A stretch of 5,269 nt of DNA from HK-STAS-PATE-36 sp964610345 (lineage in GTDB: Bacteria; Patescibacteriota; Saccharimonadia; Saccharimonadales; JAGQNJ01): NCBI GenBank assembly GCA_964610345.1, contig CAZSVQ010000043.1, positions 1 through 5,269 of the forward strand, in the 5' to 3' direction. Both the position numbers and the translations under genes were made by a program. The notes beneath the pieces are model-generated. The model did no database searches, was not told the origin of the DNA, and saw only the letters and a program-made list of their open reading frames with translations. Numbering within the stretch: position 1 is the first letter of the stretch; every line of letters starts with the position of its first letter. Of this stretch, positions 1-4,586 are shown piece after piece.

Positions 1-60
1 TTAGACATAACCATTCCACGAGCAAAAGTGTCCACGATGTAGTGAGTAAGTGCAAACAGA

Positions 61-89
61 TTGCAAACCGGTGTAATTTTTGATAGAAT
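61..89 (+). promoter_or_regulatory. Sigma70-type promoter of tRNA-Asp
   Basis: A TTGCAA hexamer (61-66) and a TAGAAT hexamer (84-89) are separated by exactly 17 nt, close to the housekeeping -35/-10 consensus. Transcription would begin near 96, leaving a leader of about 19 nt before the mature tRNA at 115. This is the clearest two-box promoter in the window. The bases before it (1-60) hold nothing I can assign; two plus-strand frames run in from the left edge and stop at about 42 and 81, and either could be the tail of a gene outside the window. Confidence 0.65.
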
Positions 90-114
90 TTGATGGTCTT
101 ATAGGCAAAAACGC

Positions 115-191
115 GGGCTCGTGGTGTAGAGGCCTAACATGCCTCCCTGTCACGGAGGAGATCGCCGGTTCGAATCCGGTCGGGCCCGCCA
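115..191 (+). tRNA. tRNA-Asp (anticodon GUC)
   Basis: The full cloverleaf is visible. The acceptor stem is GGGCTCG (115-121) with CGGGCCC (181-187), including one T-G wobble. The D arm is 124-140. The anticodon stem CCTCC/GGAGG (142-146, 154-158) encloses the loop CTGTCAC with anticodon GTC at 149-151. The T arm is GCCGG/CCGGT around TTCGAAT (164-180). The discriminator is G188, as expected for tRNA-Asp, and CCA is encoded at 189-191. Length is 77 nt including CCA. It has its own promoter upstream and a terminator starting 8 nt after the CCA, so it is probably a single-gene unit. Confidence 0.97.
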
Positions 192-198
192 AATTAAG

Positions 199-225
199 AA
201 ATCACCTGTTGTAGGTGGTTTTTTT
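199..225 (+). terminator. Rho-independent terminator after tRNA-Asp
   Basis: A hairpin with arms at 199-207 and 213-221 (core TCACCT/AGGTGG, loop GTTGT) runs into seven T residues (219-225). The T202-G218 pair is a wobble only when the plus strand is the RNA; on the minus strand it would be an A-C mismatch. The direction is therefore plus, ending the tRNA-Asp transcript. The element also lies just beyond the stop of the converging small gene at 229 and may stop it weakly. Confidence 0.8.
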
Positions 226-228
226 GTG

Positions 229-405
229 CTAAATTTTTGGTTTTGATGATAAATGCCAGCCAGAACAAACTGGGCATTTATATACCCGGCGTGGTTTACC
301 TAATAATTTACTAGAATTAATCTTCTTAATTGCATTTTGAGCAGATGCATCACTTGTGTATCGGGTTTTCTTTTTGCAATTTGCCTTTTCTTTGTCGCTT
401 GCCAT
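229..405 (-). CDS. Small zinc-finger-like protein, 58 aa
   Basis: The ATG at 405 opens a 58-residue frame ending in TAG. The product begins MASDKEKANCKKK and ends with YKCPVCSGWHLSSKPKI. The CPxC pair (C44, C47) followed by WHL (H51) resembles small bacterial and phage proteins whose C-termini read Y-x-C-P-x-C-x-x-W-H-L-T-S. C10 could be the fourth ligand of a zinc site made with C44, C47 and H51. The middle part (residues 16-30) has an alanine/isoleucine spacing that suggests a short helix, and the rest is rich in Lys and Arg, so nucleic-acid binding is plausible but unproven. An in-frame TAG lies four codons upstream, so 405 is the only ATG start. There is no Shine-Dalgarno; a TAGACT hexamer sits 6 nt before the ATG. 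Function is unknown; the family resemblance is from memory. Confidence 0.75.
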   Translation of the reverse strand: MASDKEKANCKKKTRYTSDASAQNAIKKINSSKLLGKPRRVYKCPVCSGWHLSSKPKI

Positions 406-411
406 ATCTTT

Positions 412-435
412 AGTCTAGCATGTAGACCCTCTATA
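412..435 (-). promoter_or_regulatory. Candidate start signals of the small zinc-finger gene
   Basis: Two alternatives are visible on the minus strand. The first is a TAGACT hexamer (417-412) ending 6 nt before the ATG, which would give a leaderless message. The second is a TATAGA hexamer (435-430) with a loose TTGCTT 15 nt before it, which would give a leader of about 18 nt. In that leader GTCTA and TAGAC (427-423, 417-413) form a 5-bp hairpin next to the start codon. Neither is strong. Confidence 0.25.
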
Positions 436-450
436 TCCCCTCACGGAAGC

Positions 451-640
451 AAGCAAGACCTATCCTCATCCTTCTTTTCATGCCCACCAAGAAAAAACCA
501 AAGTAAGTGACAGACTGCTAAGGAAACTAGAAGAAAGAGCTTTTCAGCCTAGCGGGCTGAAATTATCAATTGTCTGTGACTCTGTCTTAACCTGAATGGA
601 AGCTGTAGGAATAAGACTTACTTGGGCATGAGGTCTGCTT
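451..640. ncRNA. Candidate structured RNA or structured leader
   Basis: There is no convincing coding frame here, but five complementary segments are strictly nested. They are 451-454 plus 456-460 with 632-640 (9 bp, A455 bulged), 479-486 with 623-630 (8 bp, CATGCCCA/TGGGCATG), 502-508 with 616-622 (7 bp), 509-514 with 581-586 (6 bp), and 542-549 with 555-562 (8 bp, loop TAGCG). Between them lie a pyrimidine-rich bulge (461-478), an A-rich bulge (487-501) and a 29-nt bulge (587-615). I recognise no RNase P, tmRNA, SRP or 5S signature. Size and elongated shape would allow a divergent 6S-type RNA, but that is a guess. The strand cannot be decided because the pairs contain no G-U. On the minus strand it would precede the zinc-finger gene as a leader; on the plus strand it would be a free RNA running toward the hairpin at 653-683. 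Confidence 0.4.
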
Positions 641-644
641 AAGG

Positions 645-683
645 TAAAAAGTAAAACATCCCCTGTCGCCAGAGGATGCTTTT
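645..683 (-). terminator. Rho-independent terminator after the RRM gene
   Basis: Inverted arms CATCCCCT (657-664) and AGAGGATG (671-678) enclose the loop 665-670. The flanking A and T runs (653-656, 680-683) extend the stem. Two opposed pairs (656/679 and 662/673) are A-C mismatches on the plus strand but G-U wobbles on the minus strand, so the hairpin is fully paired only in minus-strand RNA. A T-rich tail (TTTTACTTTTT on the minus strand) follows. It begins 22 nt after the RRM stop codon and probably closes the whole leftward gene block. Confidence 0.7.
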
Positions 684-705
684 AGTATGTTCCGTTTTTT
701 GGTAT

Positions 706-1008
706 TTAGCCTTGGCGGAATGATGAATTACGGTTAAAACCACCGCTTCGGGGCTTGTCTTCGCGAGGACGTGCCTCGTTTACAACAATTTTACGCCCAC
801 CTAGGTCACTACCATCAAGAGCTTTGATTGCAGCTTGAGCTTCATCTGCAGATTCAAATTCAACAAAACCAAAACCTTTTGATCGGCCGGTTTCGCGGTC
901 TGAAATCACACTAGCAGATGTAACTGTACCATGAGCTGCAAACAATTCTTGTAGCTCTTGGTCTGTAGTTGAGTAGGGTAATCCCCCTACGTATAACTTA
1001 CTTGCCAT
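706..1008 (-). CDS. RRM-domain RNA-binding protein, 100 aa
   Basis: A single RNA recognition motif fills residues 3-80. RNP2 is LYVGGL (5-10) and RNP1 is KGFGFVEF (44-51), with the aromatic residues (Y6, F46, F48) that stack on RNA bases in this family. A short tail (81-100) is rich in Arg, Gly, Ser and Asn, like the glycine-rich tails of cyanobacterial Rbp proteins, many of which respond to cold. It is expected to bind single-stranded RNA in the cytoplasm as a chaperone or post-transcriptional regulator; targets are unknown. An ATG at 1038 would add ten residues, but the start at 1008 is preferred because GGAG (1018-1015) lies 6 nt before it and the added residues would be encoded by the upstream hairpin. 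It follows the parvulin-like gene by 138 nt of patterned leader and ends at a strong terminator. Confidence 0.93.
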   Translation of the reverse strand: MASKLYVGGLPYSTTDQELQELFAAHGTVTSASVISDRETGRSKGFGFVEFESADEAQAAIKALDGSDLGGRKIVVNEARPREDKPRSGGFNRNSSFRQG

Positions 1009-1146
1009 TTTATTCTCCGTAAGTTTGCATATGCGCAAACTACTTTCTTATTTTTAAATCCGGTCGACCTCTCTTAACGCACACACTACTTACAATGGCT
1101 CGTAAGAATCCCGTGCCATTACCATACACTACTTCTGTTAAAAATG
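1009..1146 (-). promoter_or_regulatory. Patterned 5' leader of the RRM gene
   Basis: On the minus strand the nonamer AAGTAGTGT occurs at 1134-1126 and 1091-1083, with a one-base variant (AAGTAGTTT) at 1045-1037, spaced 43 and 46 nt. Between the first two lies a hairpin with arms AATGGC/GCCATT (1120-1115, 1099-1094). Next is an 8-bp palindrome GGTCGACC (1069-1062). Finally GTTTGC/GCAAAC (1040-1035, 1028-1023) forms a stem whose 3' end is 4 nt from the Shine-Dalgarno sequence. No hairpin here is followed by a T run, so I see no terminator for the preceding gene. No convincing -35/-10 pair is visible, so the RRM gene may be read from upstream. A regulatory role is inferred. Confidence 0.4.
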
Positions 1147-2241
1147 CTAGTTATTTGGTGCTGGGGCATCGTTTGCCACAGGTTCAGGCAGTGCAATGTA
1201 GGTACGAGTTGGAATCTTTTCTTTGCTATCATTTAAAAAGTCATTTATATCTTTAAAATTAAATACAATGTGCGCCACTTTAGCTTTACCACCCTCTTGC
1301 ATCTCTAGTAATTTATAAATCTCCAGGCCTGTACCAGTATTTACTAATTCTGAAGTTTGACCAGGCTGAAGTTTAAATATAGCGTCGATTGTTTGAGGTG
1401 AAATACCTCGATTAGATTTTTCAATGACAAAAGCATATTCACCACCATTATCTTTAGTTGCGACATCATCTGAGTACCTTTTTGCCGCATCGGCAAAATC
1501 TACGCCAGATTTAATCTCTGCTAGCGCTGCATCTGCCCTGCCCTTAGTATCTTTGTCTAGTTCAAGTAAGACCTTTTGTTCAAGTAATTGACTCTTTAGT
1601 CGTCGTTTAAGATCGGTTTTTGACCAGCCCCAATATTCACGCAAAACATCTTCAAGCACCTCATTACTGTTACCCAACTTTGCCTGGTTACTCATTAGGG
1701 TTATTTGATCATCTACTTCTGAATCGCTAACCGTAATATTCTTTTCTTTTGCTATTCGCTTAATATATGTTTCGTTAATTACATTTTCAAGCGCAAGACG
1801 CTTAAACTCTGTTAGCTGTTGCTTGCTTGACTCAGAGTTAATGTCTAGTTTTTGTTGATTTTCATAGTAGTGTTGGTTGCGACGTACTTCAAACAAGTAA
1901 TTTTCGTAAGCGATAAAACGCCCACCTTGGCGTGCAATCGGGAATGGAATAACCTGAGTTGCCTTATACAAAAAAGTTGAGGTTGACTGGAACCGATACA
2001 AAGCCAAGATAGAGTAAGTAAAGAACGCCACGAAAGCTACAATTACAATACTGATAGTTAAGATAACAATTTTATGTTTAGAGTGTTGCAACGGATAAAT
2101 ATACTTGCGTGCGCTTGATAATACCTCTTCACGATGTTCGGCTACCGTTTCATTGGTTATTCGTGGCATTGCAGTTGATGGTATTGCCTCTTGTTTCTTC
2201 TTTAAACGTGGTCTTTTAAATTTCTTCGATAGCTTCTTCAT
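1147..2241 (-). CDS. Membrane-anchored parvulin/SurA-like foldase, 364 aa
   Basis: Residues 1-57 are highly basic and probably cytoplasmic. One membrane helix covers about 58-82 (IVILTISIVIVAF...). The rest should lie outside the membrane. Residues 98-225 resemble the SurA N-terminal helical domain, with the IPFPIARQGGRFIAYENYL segment seen before this domain in related CPR proteins. Residues 227-313 match the body of a parvulin (PpiC) domain: a helix with DFADAAKRYSDD, then GGEYAF (266-271), LQPGQTSELV, and a final strand GLEIYKLLE. The expected first strand HI(L/V) is absent before this body, and the usual His of the last strand is Glu307; a VAHIVFNF strand appears afterwards (322-329). The tail is Pro/Ala-rich. 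It may therefore be a holdase chaperone rather than an active isomerase. The start overlaps the PH-domain gene by 26 nt and has AAGGG 5 nt before the ATG, so the two are probably translated together. Confidence 0.87.
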   Translation of the reverse strand: MKKLSKKFKRPRLKKKQEAIPSTAMPRITNETVAEHREEVLSSARKYIYPLQHSKHKIVILTISIVIVAFVAFFTYSILALYRFQSTSTFLYKATQVIPFPIARQGGRFIAYENYLFEVRRNQHYYENQQKLDINSESSKQQLTEFKRLALENVINETYIKRIAKEKNITVSDSEVDDQITLMSNQAKLGNSNEVLEDVLREYWGWSKTDLKRRLKSQLLEQKVLLELDKDTKGRADAALAEIKSGVDFADAAKRYSDDVATKDNGGEYAFVIEKSNRGISPQTIDAIFKLQPGQTSELVNTGTGLEIYKLLEMQEGGKAKVAHIVFNFKDINDFLNDSKEKIPTRTYIALPEPVANDAPAPNN

Positions 2242-2797
2242 TATTGCCCTTCTGTTGTTGTAATTCTTCTGGATCCATTACCTCTGCTTCTATACCCTCG
2301 GCTCGTAAAATCTCTGATATTTTACGAATCACTTCTGCAGGGTGATGAACTTCGTGAACAACTAAATCCCCCATATAAGTTTGTATCATTATTGTACCAA
2401 ATCCTAGCAAAGTTGCCTGCACGCCTTTTATTTCGTAGTTAGTAGATTGTATTTTACTTAGCCCGATATCCACTACCGATTTGTTGAAAAATCCCTTCTG
2501 TGTAATCTGAATAAACCGTTGATTAGTGACGATAAAAACACTATACCAATAGACTATCCACGATGGCACAAACAATAATACAGCCAAAATAAAACCGCCG
2601 GCTAGTCCTCCATAAAAATATGATAATTCTGGCTTTATTAATGCTGGTATGGTTCCGGCCAAAATTGCCAACATTGATATAACCAACCCTTTGCGCATAA
2701 CTACTGGATGTTTTCTGAACAAAAACAGCACCTCTTCATCGTCAAACTGATCGGCAAAATCTTTCTTAATTTTTAGGGCTTTTGCTTTTTGAGCCAT
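2216..2797 (-). CDS. Bacterial PH-domain (bPH2/YdbS-like) membrane protein, 193 aa
   Basis: The order is a charged N-terminus with RKHPVV (28-33), two membrane helices at about 36-55 and 62-87, then a bacterial PH domain of the DUF304/YdbS type from about 85 to 165. The domain opens with FIVTNQRFIQITQKGFF, carrying the T-N-x-R signature, and continues with SKIQSTNYEIKGVQATLLGFGTIMI. The C-terminus (170-193) is strongly acidic. These domains occur in membrane proteins of poorly defined envelope function; no enzymatic role is known. The start has only a weak AGG 3 nt before it, but a TAAAAT hexamer ends 6 nt upstream, so the message may be leaderless. It is the upstream partner of the parvulin-like gene and follows tRNA-Arg by 78 nt. 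The product call is secure at family level. Confidence 0.87.
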   Translation of the reverse strand: MAQKAKALKIKKDFADQFDDEEVLFLFRKHPVVMRKGLVISMLAILAGTIPALIKPELSYFYGGLAGGFILAVLLFVPSWIVYWYSVFIVTNQRFIQITQKGFFNKSVVDIGLSKIQSTNYEIKGVQATLLGFGTIMIQTYMGDLVVHEVHHPAEVIRKISEILRAEGIEAEVMDPEELQQQKGNNEEAIEEI

Positions 2798-2803
2798 AAA
2801 CCT

Positions 2804-2809
2804 ATTTTA
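2804..2809 (-). promoter_or_regulatory. Candidate -10 box of the PH-domain gene
   Basis: A TAAAAT hexamer on the minus strand ends 6 nt before the ATG, so transcription would begin at or next to the start codon. A TTGATC hexamer (2835-2830) lies upstream, but the 20-nt gap is too long for a normal -35 box. No terminator is visible after tRNA-Arg, so read-through from there is the alternative. Confidence 0.3.
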
Positions 2810-2875
2810 CATTATTTGCTAAGTTTTAAGATCAATAATTTTTAGGAAGTAACCATGGAATACTTTTATTAAACT

Positions 2876-2950
2876 TGGTATCCCCACTACGATTCGAACG
2901 TAGATCTGCTCCTTAGGACGGAGTTATTCTATCCATTGAACTATGGGGAC
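2876..2950 (-). tRNA. tRNA-Arg (anticodon CCU)
   Basis: The minus strand gives the acceptor stem GTCCCCA/TGGGGAT (one G-U pair), the D arm GTTC/GAAT with loop AATGGATA, the anticodon loop GTCCTAA (anticodon CCT, complement of 2917-2915), a 4-nt variable loop, the T arm CTACG/CGTAG around TTCGAAT, discriminator A and an encoded CCA (2878-2876). Total length is 75 nt. The first pair of the anticodon stem (27-43) is A-C, and position 32 is G rather than the usual pyrimidine. It reads the AGG codon. It lies 40 nt after ndk and has a perfect TATAAT in the spacer. Confidence 0.95.
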
Positions 2951-2953
2951 ATA

Positions 2954-2986
2954 AAATCGGCCATTTGCAATTATAACCGATTTGCA
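2954..2986 (-). promoter_or_regulatory. -10 box and repeats upstream of tRNA-Arg
   Basis: On the minus strand a perfect TATAAT (2975-2970) would start transcription near 2963, 13 nt before the mature tRNA. It is flanked by two direct copies of TGCAAAT (2986-2980, 2969-2963) and enclosed by the inverted repeat AAATCGG/CCGATTT (2983-2977, 2960-2954). No good -35 hexamer is seen at 16-18 nt. The inverted repeat followed by TTTTA could also act as a weak ndk terminator. Confidence 0.4.
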
Positions 2987-2990
2987 TAAT

Positions 2991-3548
2991 TTAAGCTTGA
3001 GTTAGGTTTTCGTGGACGGTTTTATATTCAAATAATTCTTCTTTGTCAAACCACATGCTAATTTCTTGCTTAGCTTCTTCAACAGAGCCAGACGCATGAA
3101 CAATATTTGCTGCACCCTTCTTTTGTAATGATGCCCTGCCTAAACTTAGGTGAGCATAATCACCCCTAATTGTCCCAGGAGCAGAATCTTTTGGCCCCGT
3201 ACTGCCTACCATTTTACGGACAATTTCTACTGCGTGGCCACCTTCTAAGACAATAGCCACGACCGGTGCACTTTGCATAAATTTACGAGTAGCATCCACA
3301 ATCATTTCGCCAATCTCTTCTACAGTTTCGCTATATTCTACGCCGTAATTATCCCAATCTTCTTTAGTTTTATTGCCAACTATTGGAATAAGATCGTCTG
3401 GATAATGCTTCCTAAGTAGTTCCATTTCTGGAATCATCATCTTCATTCCAATAATCTTTAAACCTGCTCTTTCAAATCGAGTAATAATTTCTCCAGTTAT
3501 TGCACGCTGAATTGTGTCTGGTTTAAGAATTATTAAAGTTTGTTCCAT
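2991..3548 (-). CDS. ndk: Nucleoside diphosphate kinase with two insertions, 185 aa
   Basis: The enzyme moves the gamma phosphate from ATP to other (d)NDPs through a phosphohistidine, in the cytoplasm. The family's residues are visible: K9 (ILKPD), Y49, R111 and T117 (RKMVGSTGP), R128 (IRGD), N148 and catalytic H151 (NIVHASGS). The usual length is about 140-150; two insertions explain the excess. By human NDK numbering the Tyr-to-Arg gap grows from 36 to 62 residues, adding an acidic segment around 52-85, and the Arg-to-Asn gap before the catalytic His grows from 10 to 20 (about 132-145). The Asp usual after the active site (HxSDS) is Gly154. An ATG at 3584 would add twelve residues, but the start at 3548 has AAAGGG 5 nt before it and begins with the family's first strand. 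It has an extended -10 promoter and heads the leftward gene block. Confidence 0.95.
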   Translation of the reverse strand: MEQTLIILKPDTIQRAITGEIITRFERAGLKIIGMKMMIPEMELLRKHYPDDLIPIVGNKTKEDWDNYGVEYSETVEEIGEMIVDATRKFMQSAPVVAIVLEGGHAVEIVRKMVGSTGPKDSAPGTIRGDYAHLSLGRASLQKKGAANIVHASGSVEEAKQEISMWFDKEELFEYKTVHENLTQA

Positions 3549-3574
3549 AAATACCCTTTCTAATTTATTATGAT

Positions 3575-3583
3575 ATTGTACCA
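3575..3583 (-). promoter_or_regulatory. Extended -10 promoter of ndk
   Basis: The minus strand reads TGG then TACAAT, the TGn plus hexamer form of an extended -10 box, which can work without a good -35; none is clear. Transcription would start near 3568, leaving a leader of about 20 nt with the AAAGGG ribosome site. The element overlaps the small palindrome ATTG-TAC-CAAT (3575-3585), which could serve as an operator. Confidence 0.5.
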
Positions 3584-3616
3584 ATAATATCGTCCATAGA
3601 CTACAAATAAATGTCG

Positions 3617-3622
3617 TACAAT
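3617..3622 (+). promoter_or_regulatory. Candidate -10 box of the recombinase gene
   Basis: TACAAT ends 7 nt before the ATG at 3630, the spacing of leaderless promoters, and no Shine-Dalgarno-like sequence lies between them. No -35 box is evident. The nonamer GTACAATAT around it (3616-3624) is repeated in inverted orientation at the ndk -10 (3581-3573). Confidence 0.4.
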
Positions 3623-3629
3623 ATAAATT

Positions 3630-4541
3630 ATGAAGTTTGTTAAAGCAAAAGTTGAATTTTTAGAATACCTAGAGATTGAACAAGGGCGCTCACAAAAAAC
3701 TATTCGCAATTATGATCATTACCTTACTCGTTTAGAAGATTTTGGCGGTGATATTAACGTTACTGACATAGACCAAGAATTTATACGTAAATGGAGATTA
3801 TGGCTGAACCGTCTTGGCACAAATATTAGTGATGAACTACAAAAAAGCACCATGAACTATCATTTAATTGCTCTGCGGAGTTTTTTAAAATGGTGCTCAA
3901 AGCGTGACATTAATGCTCTGCCAGCAGATAAAATAGAGCTTGCAAAAACAAATCGTAAGCAAGTAACTTTTTTATCTGCAGAAGAATTGAACAATTTGTT
4001 TATTCAGCCTAAGGTAGGTACTTTACAGGGGTTACGCGATCGCTCAATATTAGAATTACTTTTTAGTAGTGGGCTGAGGGTATCCGAGCTAACAGGCTTA
4101 AATAAAGAACACATAAATTTAAATAAACGTGAGTTCACTGTGCGCGGTAAAGGCCAAAAAGACAGACCAATATTCATCAGTCCAACATCTGCCGAATGGC
4201 TAAAAAAATATATTGATAAACGTAACGACACCATACCTGCCCTATTTATTGGGCACACCAATAAAAAATCAACTGAGGACAGATCTGGCGACTATAGACG
4301 CTTAACGCCACGGAGTATTCAGCGCATGGTTGCACGTTACGCGCTATTGGCTGGAATCACCAAGCATGTTTCACCACACACCTTAAGACATAGCTTTGCA
4401 ACAGACTTACTGATGAACGGAGCGGACTTGCGCAGTGTTCAAGCTCTGCTTGGCCACAGCAATATCGCAACTACCCAAATTTATACCCATGTCACCGACC
4501 CACACCTTAAAAAAATCCACGAACAATTTCATTCTAAATAG
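3630..4541 (+). CDS. Xer-type tyrosine recombinase, 303 aa
   Basis: The protein has the two domains and the length (about 300 aa) of XerC/XerD. The N-terminal SAM-like core-binding domain is about 1-95, with the EQGRSQKTIRNY helix typical of the family. The C-terminal catalytic domain is about 112-300. All six catalytic residues are present: R150 (SGLRVSEL), K174 (VRGKGQKDR), H250 and R253 (SPHTLRHSFAT), H276 (LLGHSNI) and the nucleophile Y285 (IYTHV). The expected role is resolving chromosome dimers at a dif site; CPR genomes often carry a single Xer. No integron features, cargo or flanking att repeats are seen, so a phage or element integrase is less likely. The ATG lacks a Shine-Dalgarno and may be leaderless. 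It is divergent from ndk and converges, with 45 bp between stops, on the next gene. No clear hairpin terminator lies in that AT-rich spacer. Confidence 0.95.
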   Translation: MKFVKAKVEFLEYLEIEQGRSQKTIRNYDHYLTRLEDFGGDINVTDIDQEFIRKWRLWLNRLGTNISDELQKSTMNYHLIALRSFLKWCSKRDINALPADKIELAKTNRKQVTFLSAEELNNLFIQPKVGTLQGLRDRSILELLFSSGLRVSELTGLNKEHINLNKREFTVRGKGQKDRPIFISPTSAEWLKKYIDKRNDTIPALFIGHTNKKSTEDRSGDYRRLTPRSIQRMVARYALLAGITKHVSPHTLRHSFATDLLMNGADLRSVQALLGHSNIATTQIYTHVTDPHLKKIHEQFHSK

Positions 4542-4586
4542 TCGAAAGCTAGAATTATATAAAAAATATATCACTTGTTCAATTAA

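Noticed and set aside
1..192. 63-codon minus-strand frame reading AGPTGFEPAISS
   Set aside because: It is the antisense reading of the tRNA-Asp gene; GFEPA is a known signature of spurious proteins called across tRNA T arms.
480..506. Tiny plus-strand frame MPTKKKPK as a tmRNA tag or leader peptide
   Set aside because: It has no ribosome site, does not end in the Leu-Ala-Ala typical of tags, and there is no tRNA-like domain nearby.
173..1066. Ten-base match AATCCGGTCG between the tRNA-Asp T arm (173-182) and 1057-1066, as a possible att pair
   Set aside because: The match is short, the intervening genes are housekeeping, and no integrase lies between them. The recombinase at 3630 has Xer features.
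2847..2865. AAGTA/TACTT inverted repeat after tRNA-Arg as a terminator
   Set aside because: The stem is only 5 bp, AT-rich and not followed by a T run.
4004..4261. 85-codon minus-strand frame inside the recombinase gene
   Set aside because: It lies fully inside a gene with all catalytic residues intact, lacks any recognisable domain and is a shadow frame.
4542..4586. AT-rich spacer (ATATATTTTTTATAT) as a bidirectional terminator or dif site
   Set aside because: No GC stem and no two 11-bp half-sites with a 6-bp centre are visible, so neither can be supported.
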